A stretch of DNA of 64,000 nt from contig PUQB01000602.1 in NCBI GenBank assembly GCA_003024785.1, positions 86,923-150,922 on the forward strand, in the 5' to 3' direction. Within the stretch, counting starts at the first letter, position 1. Each line of letters starts with the position of its first letter. This document shows, piece by piece, positions 11,850 through 24,539 of the stretch. The DNA is from Selaginella tamariscina. Taxonomy: Eukaryota; Streptophyta; Lycopodiopsida; Selaginellales; Selaginellaceae. Made by a program: the position numbers and the translations under genes. The notes under the pieces were generated by a model, which worked only from the letters and a program-made list of their open reading frames with translations, had not been told where the DNA came from and searched no databases.

Positions 11850-12374
11850 TCACTCTCTATCAGAGTCCCCCTCTAATCTCTCATGTAAATTTTCAAGCTT
11901 CCTCTCCATCCGCCCGATCACGCTCCTAATCTCCATCTGAAGCTTCCTCCTCCTAATCTCTTTGTTGTCAATCCCATTGCTCTCCATTGATTTTAGGATG
12001 TCGGAGATCATGACATCATCCTCCTCATCCATGTGTTTTTCCCTTTGTGCGTTTTCCATTTCTTCTTCTTCCACCTGCCTTGTCTTTGTCTCAAGAGCAT
12101 ACCGCATTGCACTGGAAAGGGAAAAGTACGATGGACTTTGCTGTGAAAGCATGGTTTTACCAGCATCCCATGCAGCAGCACATGAGCTAAGCCCATGAAA
12201 GTCCAAGTAACAAAGCCTGCAGAACTCATGCTGACAGAATTTGAAGGTGCAAATTGCATAATTTCCCTGACCCGATGATGTTCCCACTGTTCGGCTATTG
12301 ATTATCCTGCAGCAGTAAGGACAAACTAGGCGATCGGTTATGGGTACCTCGGCTAAACGTTTAGCGTAATCCAT
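11850..12374 (-). CDS. Small IBR/ZBR-type zinc-finger protein, 174 aa
   Basis: Single exon from ATG at 12374. Residues ~17-65 hold a cysteine/histidine array: CPYC, then AICTFKFCQHEFCRLCYLDF, then HGLSSC. This fits the in-between-RING or ZBR fold of RBR ligases and of the Emi-type APC/C inhibitors FBXO5/FBXO43. No RING1/RING2 pair or F-box is visible. The rest is a charged helical tail (EEEEMENAQREK, KLENLHERLEG) suited to a coiled coil. A TATAAAAT-like box lies about 65 bp upstream of the ATG. A role in ubiquitin-linked regulation is possible, but a substrate or partner cannot be named. It may be a partial gene copy. Confidence 0.6.
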   Translation of the reverse strand: MDYAKRLAEVPITDRLVCPYCCRIINSRTVGTSSGQGNYAICTFKFCQHEFCRLCYLDFHGLSSCAAAWDAGKTMLSQQSPSYFSLSSAMRYALETKTRQVEEEEMENAQREKHMDEEDDVMISDILKSMESNGIDNKEIRRRKLQMEIRSVIGRMERKLENLHERLEGDSDRE

Positions 12375-12918
12375 CCTTGAAGATTAGTTGATTTTCTCCT
12401 TGCCAAAACCTAAAAACCTTAACCTACATTTCTATTTTATAGGCCTGTTTCACACGTGCATGTGCGTGTGTGCGTGCTCACGTATGCATACGCGTGTGTT
12501 CTTAATTATAATTGCTAAATACCACTTTGAATCATTTATTTGTCAAAGTAAATTATCATTATTGTAAATACTATCTTATAATTGATAAATACCACTTTGA
12601 CCAAATTACACACCACACTTGATCCCTAATCAAGGGGTTCGCAATCAACAACTAAAATGTTTTGCCCATAGTAAAAAGTTCTAGTACTATTCTGACTATT
12701 TACTGATATATTAAAAATATAAAATACTAATTTAATAATATACTATTAATATATGATAATAATATAAATTATATAATATACTAGTTAGTTATGTGCTACT
12801 AATATACTATTTTTTATTGTATAAGTAGTAAAAATGATATTTTTAAAAAGTAATAAACAATGTTTAATTATATACTATTTAATAATATTAATAATATATA
12901 TATTAATAAATTTAATTT
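12375..12918. other. AT-rich spacer
   Basis: Promoter side of the IBR gene, then a repetitive A/T region. A phrase containing AATACCACTTTGA occurs twice (about 12518 and 12586). No gene seen. Confidence 0.5.
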
Positions 12919-13068
12919 TATAAGATCCATGTATACGGCTGCATGTGCACATACTATTATTAGCGTAGTGGGTTTTGATAGCTGTCGGATTGGACCACTA
13001 ACTTTTGTATATAAGTTAAGGTTATTAAATTAATGGATATACACATTTCTATATTCCAAGCTCTCACA
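12919..13068 (+). repeat. 5' LTR of the split gypsy element
   Basis: It shares ATCCATGTRTACGGCTGC, GCACATACTAT and AGTGGGTTTTGATAGC with the 3' copy at 32173-32330. The LTR is short for Ty3/gypsy, about 150 bp. Its first dinucleotide reads TA rather than TG, and it ends CTCTCACA. Confidence 0.85.
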
Positions 13069-16000
13069 TTGGTGGAGGTGAGGGGCACCTCTAATTGTCC
13101 TACTGAGTGCTCGGATTTGTGTCTTTTTTATCGATTTTCTTTGTCTTCTTAGATTTAGATTTTCCATTGTCTAAATCTATTCATTTCTTATAGATTTTTC
13201 CTTTCTTCGTCCATGAATCCACAACACGCAAACCCTTTGTTTATGGAGTAGTTATTCATGCAGTTGTTGGATGCCATGCGGATGCAACTGAACAATCACT
13301 TTCAGTTGATGGTAGTATTCACAGTTCAGGATACTCCTCTTGCTCTGTTGCAAACCCTTGTGTCCGGCCGGATTTCTTTCGCGAAAATCTTGGAGATGAT
13401 GTGTACCATTAGTTTGATCATTTCACCGTGATTGCCACATATCATTCATGGGACGGTGCTCAGTGTTTGCACGAGTTTCCTACTTGTCTTCAAGGGACGG
13501 CATTGCAGTGGTACAATGGTTTGGACGTTGCAACTTGTGGAGATTGGAGTATTCTTTCAGAGATCTTCAAACGTACATTTGGGCATGCAGACGACTGTGA
13601 CGATGCTTTTCAGTAATTGCATCGTATTTGTCAGGAGACATCTGAGTTGGTGATGCAGTTTGGTGTTCACTTTTGGAGCCTTTTGCTGCGTGCAAAACCT
13701 AACATGTCGGAATGCATTAAGTTAAGTATGTTGTGACCAGCACTTTGTCAAGACCTTGTGGGGCTTGTGCATGCACTAGCTCCAAATGACTCTTGACGAT
13801 GCTTTGAGGTTGGCACAACGATATGAGTCGTCACCTCTCCCACTTGCACCTTCACGTTCTCTTGTTCCACTTTATGTTGGGGAGGACTTGCTCCGATGGA
13901 GGTTGATGCTGTTGCTGCTCATGTACCAGTACAAGGTTGGGCTCATGGATGAGGACGTGGATGTGCAGTTCGTTGTTAGGTGTGTGATGAGGTTGGACAC
14001 ACGTATCGGCGTTGTTAACGGGTTCCCAATTGGTGTCCCCCATTTTCAGGGTGGAGGCCATAGCGTCAACAAAGTTCAATTGGTGCCGATGTAGTAGAAG
14101 GTCATGATGCGGTGGATCTTTCGAGAAACGACGAATTGCACGAGTAGAGGGAGGTCCTTGTGCGAATAAATTAGTGATCCCTCCGTCTTTCTTTTGGGAG
14201 TATCATCAAGGGGTCCACTTGGCACCAGTTCATCCGGTCTTCACTTTTTAAGCTCAATTTAATCACACACCACGTCCTGTTTTCCTTTCAGTGTTGGTGG
14301 ATATAGGTTTGAGTTTATCCTTTATTTCTCAGTCTGTTGCTACACATTGTAGCCTTCATTTGCGTCATACAGTAGAACTAGTCTTTATTTTGTATAGCAA
14401 CGAACACACTCATGCTTGTTTTGCAGGATGAAGTTGACATTGTTGTTCGTGTGGATGATTGTGAGCTTAAGCTTCAATCTCTGGAGGTGGGTCGAGTCAA
14501 GCTTTTCACCTTATTCTTGGTATGGATTGGTTGACTCGTAATTATGCCAAGTGTGAACTTCGAAAAGTCTCCCCTCTATTTGACTCTCCCTCATCTTTCT
14601 TCAATTCCCCTTACTTTTATTCCACTTCGTTTATATGCTTCCACCTCTGTTTCACCTTTACTTCTAACCATTTTCCCTTCATGTTCCTCATTTCCCTCTC
14701 TAAATCCATCAGATGATTGTTGTGCTGTAGTCATTAATCAACTCAAAAAGGAGTATGCTGATCTTTTCAACTTTGACTTGTCATTTGAGGTCAAGATTGT
14801 GACACACCACTCTATTCCAACTGGGGATGCTAGGCCAATCAAGGTATCTATTCGGCATTGGTCACCAAAGGAGCTTAAGATCTTACGAGCGAATGTTAAG
14901 GATATGTTGGAGAAAGGTGTTATCCAAAAATCTTGAAGTTCTTAGGCGTGCAAACCTCATCTTGTGACAAAGCCGAATGGGAGTATTCAATTTTGCGCCC
15001 ATAACTATTTCAGATGTGTACCTACTTCCTCATATTGCAGACCTTTTGGATCGACTGGGGCAGAGCCATTGATTCACAAGTTAAATCTCGCCTCTGGATA
15101 TTGGCAAGTTTCGGTTTGAGCAATGCTCCAATGATTTTCCAGCGTATGATGGATGAGGTTCTTTGCGATATACCGGAGGTGACTGCCGACTTCATCGATG
15201 ATGTTTTAATTCACTCAGATGGAACGTGGGAGGAGCATGTCAGTGATGTACGCAAGGTTTTGGATCAGTTGTGGGAAGTTGGTTTGAAGTTGAAGCCATC
15301 TAAGTGTGTGTTTAGATTCAAGGACACCATTTATCTGGGTTATCACATTTCACGTGAAGGTTTGCAAGTCGATCCTGACAAACTAGTTGCAATTTTGAAG
15401 TTCCCTATGCCGAAGTGTGTGAATATGTGCAACGCTTTCTTGGAAAGGTACAATATCTGGGTCGTTTTGTGGATCATCTTTTGGATCGTACTGCACCATT
15501 GCAGATGTTGCTAAAGTTGTCAATGACTTCTTTTGTTTGGTCTAAGATTGCAAACAGGCATTTGCAGATCTCAAAGAGCTGTTGACGACTCCTCTAGTTT
15601 TGGCGTACCCGAATTACACTCGTCCTTTCATCTTACGCGTAGATGCTTTTGACATCGGTCTCGGGGGTGTATTGATGCAGGAGAGTAGGAATGTCTCTGG
15701 CCAATGACATCCTATTGTGTTTATCAACCATACCTTGCAACCAGCAGAGGTGAACTACTCCACGACAGAAAAGGAGTGTCTAGCAGTAATTTAGAAGCTC
15801 CATGCCTACTTGCATGGTTCTCAAATGTTGTTGGAAGGTGATCATGCAGCAGTCACTTCGTTGTTGAAGCAGAAGAATTTGATTGGGAGTATTGCTCGGT
15901 GGGCCTTAAAGCTTCAAATTTACGACTTTGAGGTTGTTCATTGCCCAGGGAGTTCCATGGCTGATGTTGATGTTCTTTCTTGAGCTCCTCTTCCACCTGT

Positions 16001-16268
16001 ATACAATAAGCAAAAGGCCATATAATTACCTTATTAAAATTAATAAATTATTAATTAATGTTTTCAAAACTTGCTCTTTTTTCTTTTGCCCCTGAGGAGC
16101 CAGTTGTTCTAGCATTAATGAACTTTTTGGACGAAGATTTTGTATTTTGTAACATCAGCAGTTGCTGTGCTTGATGTTTAGTGTCTTCAGAATGCAGAAT
16201 TAGATTTGCCATCTTTGGATGAGGTTCGGAAAGTTCAAAAGGTTGAGCCGTGGATTCAAAGGATGCAC
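13069..16268 (+). pseudogene. Gypsy gag-pol, 5' half (gag, RT, RNase H), broken
   Basis: Gag-type sequence appears at about 13428-13616 (LQGTALQWYNGLDV, IFKRTFGHADD). RT fragments follow, including ARPIKVSIRHWSPKEL, FGLSNAPMIFQRMMDEVL and FIDDVLIHSDG (a variant of the YxDD box), then YLGYHISREGLQVDP. RNase H-like sequence extends to about 15980 (a region encoding ADVDVLS before a stop). Several stops and frame changes interrupt it. Confidence 0.85.
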
Positions 16269-16289
16269 GTTGTAACTAAAGTGGGCATG
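16269..16289 (+). repeat. Left terminal inverted repeat
   Basis: It starts GTTGTAACTAAAGTGGGC and matches the reverse complement of 30797-30817 at 20 of 21 bases (G/A difference at position 13). It marks the exact point where gypsy sequence stops. Confidence 0.85.
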
Positions 16290-16550
16290 ATACGTGAAAA
16301 TGGGAATATAAAATAAATTACTAATTAATACTTAAGTTTTAATTATTAATTAATCATTTAATTAATATGTAATTAAGCCTTAAATATTAATTAATTAATT
16401 AATTAATCCTTCAATAACCTTACTTAGTAAGGAATATTCCTAAAATATCTTAGAATATTCATATTATTCTAAAAATAGTTTACAATAATGAAGAAATACT
16501 ATCAAACATAATTACAAATGAAATCATTTTCTTATCAACATGTTAATTTT

Positions 16551-17691
16551 TTATAAATACTTTCTTTCTATCATACAAAGAAATCTTTTCATTTTGTCTA
16601 AATCATCACTCTCCGGATTAATCAAATCATTTTGGTCAATATCTTGATGTTGTTGCCACCACTTAACACTCTCACGAATGCAATTGGGAGTTGCCATCCT
16701 TGTTAATACATAAGATGTGATAAGAGAGGTCTGCATAAAGGCTCATCTAAAAACTGACGTTCCTTAAGAATAATATTATAAAGCGCCCGGTTGCTATCCT
16801 TCATTTTATAAAATTCAATATCACGAGAAAGAAAAGCTTCAGGAAATGTATGATACGGTGGATACTGCTCACAAAAATTTTCGAGATTCTTCTTTCTGAG
16901 GCACGTATCCAAGTAGTTCACTAGCTCATCCATGATATCGGTATCAGAATATGGATCGAAAGTGATTGGATGAATACAAGCAATGTTTTGGTTGAGCATA
17001 GCCTTCTGAGGAGAGTCGTCTACTACTAAGATATGTGCATTCTTCGTTATCCTTAAGCGACTGATCTCCCCATGAGTCCCAATTATTCTTTCATTCTTGA
17101 AGAAGTATGGCTTGCTTTCCTTTCTTATATTGTGAAATTCGAGAGGTTTATAACACATTCGCTGGTCAAAAATCCAATCTTTACGAATCACCTCTTCTGC
17201 AACACTACAATGTTTCTTAAGTAAATCAACAGCGGTGTTAAGTTATGAATCTGCATGCATGACCAAATCCCCACAAGCGCACCCATCTCCTTAAGCTTTT
17301 GAAAGAGACGATCCAACCCTGGACGAAAAATAATATCATATCGAAATTTACCATGACAAGGAATGAAATCTCCTTGTTTGATTTCTGTTTTTCTATCCTC
17401 GGGCCTTTGTCGATGAAGCAGAACACCATTGACATCCAACAACACAATATGGCCATGAGTAACATGAGATAGCGTTGCCTCTTGAATACTTTGCAAATCA
17501 CTTGTTTGCTCCCTTTCACATTTATCCGTTGCCACTATTTCGTTGCCTATCCCTTCATCATTTAATTGTACATCATCCTTACAAGATTCAGATATTGCAT
17601 GCGCTGAAGAAATTGATTTCGGAATGAAGCCAATAAAAATGATGATGAAAAACTGAAGTGGCCCCCATGGTAACGATGTTTTGAGCTGCAT
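16551..17691 (-). CDS. FCP1/NIF-type HAD phosphatase-like protein carried by the element
   Basis: The N-terminal ~90 residues are variable and start with a hydrophobic stretch (FFIIIFIGFIP); an alternative ATG lies just upstream in another frame. HAD motif 1 reads LLDVNGVLLHR. The +2 residue is Asn rather than Asp, a form I recall in plant NIF-like members. FRPGLDRLFQKL and GIWSCMQIHNLTP follow, then after a frame shift LRITKNAHILVVDDSPQKA, the acidic VDD motif. The tail ends MCMIERKYL-like (FLCMIERKYL). Two breaks, near 17225 and 16710, are each fixed by one base (CC/CCC and TT/TTT). The family dephosphorylates proteins such as RNA polymerase II CTD; the role here is unknown. It is probably host-derived cargo of the element. 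Confidence 0.7.
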
Positions 17692-17994
17692 TATTATCCA
17701 TTTCCTGCATGAACTCTGTCATTCTGACATGTGGCACAAGAAATTGTCGCCAAACCCCTCTCTTACCTCATGGCAATGCTGAAAATCCATGTTCTCAATT
17801 ATTTCATTACATCTGCAAAATGATAATTAGCTGACCTTAAAATTATCAAGGTATATTATTTACCTTGTTAATGTGTGACCCATGTTTGAACTAAAAGCTT
17901 CATTAATCCTTGAGAATTTATTTTCTGTACAAATATAAAAGAAATATACAAAAATGCCTTATGTTACACTCATTTACAACTATTCATCACTCTA
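17692..17994. other. Spacer between the two minus-strand element genes
   Basis: About 300 AT-rich bases between the stop of the ParB/methyltransferase-like gene and the start of the HAD gene. It must hold the terminator of one gene and the promoter of the other. No clear motif was seen. Confidence 0.4.
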
Positions 17995-20900
17995 TCAATT
18001 CATTATCAATTCTTCTTCGCTATTACCTTCTGAGTGAGGCGAAGAAGGTCTAAGCCGCTTGTGAGATGGTTCAAGATCTTCTGCATCTTCTATTGATGTT
18101 TCCATGGGTCCTGGAGTGTGCGAATGTTCTGTACTCCTCGAGATAACTTCCGGTCTAATATCTGATTGAAGTTCGTTCTCAGACTCCGAGATTGAACCAG
18201 ATTCACCTTCAGAGCTATCGCACTTATCTGGAGGGAACTTTCTCAAATACGCCTTTATGGATCGTTGGGGTACTCAGTTGAGACCCAATCTATCCACTTG
18301 TTCAGGTCCTCAACCATGGTCTTATCCTTTCAACGGCAAACACACATGTATGCCGAAGGTAACACTCCTTCAAGACGGACCCCCTAGTGCAGTAGTCAAA
18401 AACCCACGCATCACTGTGAGGACCCCTGATCAAGTTGACGATGCTCCGTGCCGCTTGACTTGTAATGTTTGGATAACGTACATTGCCGAATACGTCACTC
18501 ATACCTATCGGTGTATCGGATGGAGGTTCAGGGCCGTTGGAGTGCAAACAGATGCCTGGCCAGTCATTTGGAAGCTTGAAATTGTTTGGCGCATTCCTAA
18601 CAACCAAGTGAACAACAGTATCAATGCACTTGGGATTAGCATCGTTCATATAAAATCCTGTCCAACGATGTCTATTCTTCTTGGCGAAGGCGAAGGCAAA
18701 AGTATCGGTGACATGAGCAAGAATCAAGAAATAAATACCTGAAAAAGTAGGTATCAGTGAAGAGCGCAAGCATGAATTCAATAATAAATACCTTCTATGT
18801 ATATGCTTGCACGGCTAAGTTTCTCCACCAGATCCTCTAGTGCCCTATCTGTCGAAAGATTTTTTGACACCCGCCGATCCATCACGAACAATTGAAACGG
18901 TTTCCTACAAGCAGTGATGTTACCCCATAAAGTCTCCGAATCTAACAACAAACATCTGTAGGGCTTGTCGTGATTCGTAGCATCCTCCTTTATAAGGTTC
19001 AATTCGGTTCTCCGCTGCTGAAGGACTGCCATAAGAGAAGGCGTCATCCCAATGTTCTCCTTTTTGGCGTTGGCATGCAATAGATTCTTGCCTAGATCTT
19101 CCGATTGGTTCACCCATTCGACAAGCATATCATCGTTCGTCACATGCAAATATTTGCTAACCTCTTCATATGTTGAAGTCGAGGTCCAACCCAGTTTGTG
19201 GCAGTGTATTCCCAACCACTCCTTGAAATGCCTGACCGTCTTCAACTCCATTGCCTTGAGATGAAAAGGAGAGGTTGGGCTGCTGTTATTAATTTGTAGT
19301 TTGCCATCGATCACCAAATCAGCCAAGACTTCCATCTCCTCCATCGTTGTTCCATTTAAAGGCTTCAACCATGTGAGCTTGAAATCGTTGTCTACATCCT
19401 TTGTAGATTGAACAGACTTAGCCTTCGGCGTCTTACTGGGTTTCTTTGCAGACTTTTCTGAGGGCTCCCCTTCACTTGTCTGCTTCTTCTTCAGTGTTCC
19501 TTTTGAAAAGGATTCCATAATCCCCAACCATTTGGCAAAGATCCTATCTTCGGGGCAAGAAATCAACAATCAGAAATGATGTTTCCTTCCCGCCCACCTG
19601 GGCAAAATCAACTGCTGCAATTTCTTCAACTCTCTGAGGAAAAGACAGATTAATATACCGGCGAGATAAATCCCGCCCAAACAATTTGCTTACCCGGTAT
19701 TCCGCAGATTGTGTATTCCCTGCGGTAGCTCTTTGTGGTCGCTCAAGAGATTCCCACACGGCTCGCGTGTGTTTAAACTTCTCCCATATTTTGCTGTTGT
19801 AGTGGTTGGTGTCGGCAGCGTCCCATTCCGCCGATAATTATGGTACTGCTCGATTGTGAGATTCGGCTTAGCTAAAAACGCCGATCTTTTTGTCAGCTTC
19901 TCACGGGTATGCTCGGAAAGTTTTGTTGCCATCGTTCCTTTGTTGTGTTCATCGAGAAGTCGTTGGGCTGCCGTTATTGTGTGCTGGCCACTAATGATGT
20001 AGTACTTGATAGATCTTTTATTCTCCGTCTGAATCTTCATGAGTTGTTCTGGTGTTGTGATCCAGACTTTGTCAGCACCCTTCCTTCTTTCATAGTATGG
20101 ACACAAAACAGCATTATGTGGAACGGTATAAGAATTGTCGTCCTTCATCTTCTCCATGAGCTCAGCTACACGTTCCTGGTTGAGTGGCCTGTAATTGAAG
20201 TTTGGGTTGACGCTGCAATATTTAACCCTACAAGGATAAATCTTATCATCCAACATCATTTCCTTGTGACTTATTGCAGCATGAGATGCCACAGGTGCAG
20301 CTGACAAAATGATTGATGATTTTCTTTTGCGATCCGAATCAACATGTGTGATCCCCGACTGCAGCTGTTCTAGTGTTCTCGGCACACTCCTCCAGCTCCC
20401 GAAGCTTCCTAAGCAAATTGAACGTGATCTGTAGAGAACCTGAGACCGAGCCACCTTCTCAATCTCCCTTATGATGTCGCTGTGTTCTTCTTCAATGTGA
20501 AGAGGGACGATTGCTCCACTTGCTGATTTTCTGTATTGTGAAGCAATATCTCCTGACAATACACCTACTCGATGAGTCTGAAGATCTTCGAAGTAGACAT
20601 CCAGATGGATCCCCTCCATAGATGGGCTTTCGTTGAGTTGAAGAAGAACTCCAAGGTCAACATCATTAGTGAACACGTGAACATCATTATCCACAAGTCG
20701 ACAAAACCACCCGAGATTAATGTTGTAACTGACGACCTCTGGATCCGAGAACGTGACATTGGATGGAACAAGGCATATCTGTCGAGCATCGTCCAATCTG
20801 GGTTCGCAGCCTGCTTTCGGGTGCTTGACTAGCGAATCTACTTTCCATTGTTTTGCTTGTCCATGAGATGTGACAGAGGTTAATTTGACAGCAACCATGG

Positions 20901-21133
20901 TTGCTCCAATGCGCTTCCCATTTATCTTAAAATATGGCCAAGTTGATTCCAGAATCCCCCTGCCCATCTCTTCTCCTGCTCTTGTCTTTAATGTCACCTC
21001 AATTCCACATCTGAATACAAAAATGATTAGTTCAAGTATCCGAGTATAACAGATTTTATTTTAATTCTTACCCAGAATTTGACGACGACTCCATACTAAT
21101 GACTCGATCTCCTTGTTTGATCAAATCGTCCTT
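17995..21133 (-). CDS. ParB/sulfiredoxin-like and methyltransferase-like element protein
   Basis: Minus-strand exons: 21133-21072, 21010-19694, 19633-18792 and 18738-17995, with GT-AG joins; a further 5' exon is likely. The N terminus (LIKQGDRVISM, RIGATMVAVKLTSV) resembles the start of the element's transposase. Mid-protein it reads YRPLNQERVAELMEKMKDD and then YYIISGQHTITAAQRLLDE, which fits box I and box II (GxHR-like) of the ParB/Srx fold. The last third has WVFDYCTRGSVLKEC then FAVE, resembling motif I of permuted DNA methyltransferases. The place expected for the DPPY box reads LLLDSETLWG, so activity is doubtful. The C-terminal tail is acidic and Ser-rich (SEGESGSISESENE). One in-frame TGA lies at 19570-19572, and single-base losses near 18315 and 18252 are apparent. 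Fold calls are by motif reading only. Confidence 0.5.
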
Positions 21134-21235
21134 CTGCAAAATAATACACTATCAATATAAATTATATAAAACGCACACACACTTGTATAAACCCGAATAT
21201 ACAAAAATAATACACAGAGAGAAGTAGACGTAATT

Positions 21236-21322
21236 AACTGTCCGAAGCTCACATTTGTGTTAGTGCAAAAGAAAGATAACATTTCGTTTTAGAACCACCA
21301 CAAATGTGAGCTCTGGACAGTT
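21236..21322. repeat. Hairpin-forming inverted repeat upstream of the ParB-like gene
   Basis: Arms 21236-21259 and 21299-21322 pair at 22 of 24 positions. Both contain AGCTCACATTTGTG or its complement, and the outer ends are AACTGTCC/GGACAGTT. The loop is 39 bases. It could be a small foldback element, a small-RNA precursor or a regulatory stem. Confidence 0.75.
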
Positions 21323-21432
21323 TTACATAGATTCCTAGCTTTTACTCGAAATATTATGATAAGATGATAAAAGTAAATAAAATGAGATATGCAACTTATA
21401 TATACTAATACACATATATATTCACATGAAGG

Positions 21433-22465
21433 TGCGGCGGGATTAATCTCGCCACCCTTCAATGCCTCCTGAAAGAGTGGGCGGGATTAATCTCGCCACC
21501 TTTCTGGAGGCCTTAACGGGAGTGCGGAATTAATCTTGCCACCCTTCTCAGGTCTCAGAGAGAACTGGGCAGGATTTATTTCTCACACCCCTTCAGTGAC
21601 TCCAGAAAGGAGGCGGGATTAATCTCGCCCACCATGTAAGTGATGGTTAAATGAATTTCCCCACCCTTCCCAGTTCTCTCCATTGGTATGTTGAAAACCT
21701 TCTACGTCTCAGACAGAAACGTTTGGGATTGGTCCGACTCACCAATGGAGAAAAAGGAAGGGTGGCGGGATTCATTCCTCCAACAGGCATTGAAGACTCG
21801 GCGGATTAATCCCGCCGCCCAGGGCCTTCACTCGGTCCCTATGCGGCGGGATTAATCCCGCCGGACGCCAATTCCCTGCGCGGAATCGCGGGATTAATCC
21901 GCCGCCTAGGCACTTCAGAAAGGCCAATGGCGGCGGGATTAATCCCGCCCGATTCGAGCAGGGAATTGGCGTCCGGCGGGATTAATCCCGCCTCCCAGGC
22001 CCTTCACTCGGGCCTTAGTCGGCGGGATTAATCCCGCCGAACGCCAATGCCCTGTGCGAAATCTTGCGGGATTAATCCCGCCGCCTAGGCCCTTCAGGCA
22101 GGCCAATGGCGGCGGGATAAATCCCGCCCGATTCCGCGCAGGGCATGCGTACGCGGCGGATTAATCCTTCACACAGGCCATTGCCGGCGAGATAAATCCC
22201 GCCGCATTCCGCGCAGGGCATGGATGAGCGGCGGGATTAATCCCGCCGCCGAGGCCCCTCACGCAGGCTATGGCGGCGGGATTAATCCCGCCGCTCTTCG
22301 GTTTGTCGTAGAGCGGCGGGATTAATCCCGCCGCCCATAGCCTGCGTGAAGGGTCGGCGGCGGGATTAATCCCGCCGCTCACCCATGCCTGAAGGGCCTC
22401 GGCGGCGGGATTAATCCCGCCGCCATGGCCCCAACTATATAGCGGCGGGATTAATCCCGCCGCTC
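21433..22465. repeat. Palindrome array 1 (GGCGGGATTAATCCCGCC)
   Basis: Ten exact copies of the 18-bp palindrome start at 21845, 21932, 21975, 22021, 22230, 22275, 22315, 22359, 22404 and 22444. About ten diverged copies lie among and to the left of them. Spacing in the well-kept part is mostly 40-46 bp. Copies decay toward the left (21433-21800), for example CGGGATTAATCTCGCC. Spacers are GC-rich and themselves partly repeated (AGGCCCTTCA, GCCAATG). The array lies upstream of the leftward genes. Confidence 0.95.
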
Positions 22466-22479
22466 GAGGGGCTTGCGAG

Positions 22480-23665
<1,186 letters not shown>

Positions 23666-24028
23666 GTGCACAGCCGCCGCCGCCGATTTCACAGCCGCCG
23701 CCTCTTGAAACCCTAAGAATATACCTAAACCCTAAAGGAATTAAATATATATATCAACCCTAATAGAATATTCCTTCTGAGAATATACTTAAACCCTAAA
23801 AAGAATAAAATATAGATTCGCCCTAAACGAATATTCTTTCATTATATTATTAGCGCGTGCGTGTGTGTGGGTGTATCACATACACCTCAAAAATATAAAT
23901 CATGCAGGGATTTAACATGTGTGTGTCCATGAGAGTGTTAAAGTTTCATGTGTACACATTGCATATATTAATACACATAATATATACATACACACGTGTA
24001 TACACACAGACATACACACATATTACAT

Positions 24029-24056
24029 GGGTTTAGGGTTTAGGGTTTAGGGTTTT
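24029..24056 (+). repeat. Interstitial telomere-type repeat, tract 1
   Basis: About four TTTAGGG units (GGGTTTAGGGTTTAGGG...), ending in a variant GGTTTTGG. It lies inside the TIR element. Confidence 0.9.
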
Positions 24057-24059
24057 GGA

Positions 24060-24420
24060 TTTAGGATGGATCATGCATGGTGTGTATGTATGAGAGAAGA
24101 GAGAGTGTTGAAAAATTATTTTTGTACACATTGCATATATTAGTACACATATATACTTACACATATTATACACAGATATACATACATAGTATATGAGAGA
24201 AGAGAGACAGTACATATTAATATGGATCATGCATGGTGTGTATTATACACACAGACATACATACATATTAGTACATAATATTAGAGAGACCGAGTACATA
24301 TTATAGATCATGCATGGTGTGTATGTTTGAGAGAAGAGAGACAGTACATATTAACATGGATCATGCATGGTGTGTATGTATGAGAGAAGACAGAAAGTAC
24401 ACATATATACATACAGAGTA
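24060..24420. repeat. Short dispersed repeat built on GATCATGCATGGTGTGTAT
   Basis: The phrase GATCATGCATGGTGTGTAT starts near 24068, 24226, 24307 and 24360. It is usually followed by GAGAGAAGAGAGA and a GTACATATTA tail. No coding potential. Confidence 0.75.
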
Positions 24421-24495
24421 CACATATATACATGCACACGTGTATACACACAGACATACATACATATTACATGAGTAAATTCATTGTGTTACATA

Positions 24496-24539
24496 TTAGG
24501 GTTTAGGGTTTAGGGTTTAGGGTTTAGGGTTTAGGGTTT
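24496..24539 (+). repeat. Interstitial telomere-type repeat, tract 2
   Basis: Six near-perfect TTTAGGG units in a row, ending TTTC. Same orientation as tract 1, about 440 bp away. Confidence 0.95.

Noticed and set aside
18257..18742. 161-aa plus-strand frame
   Set aside because: It is the antisense shadow of the last exon of the ParB/methyltransferase-like gene, whose minus-strand reading joins with splice sites and protein motifs.
24496..24539. A true chromosome end
   Set aside because: Only six TTTAGGG units, flanked on both sides by ordinary sequence and lying inside a transposon.
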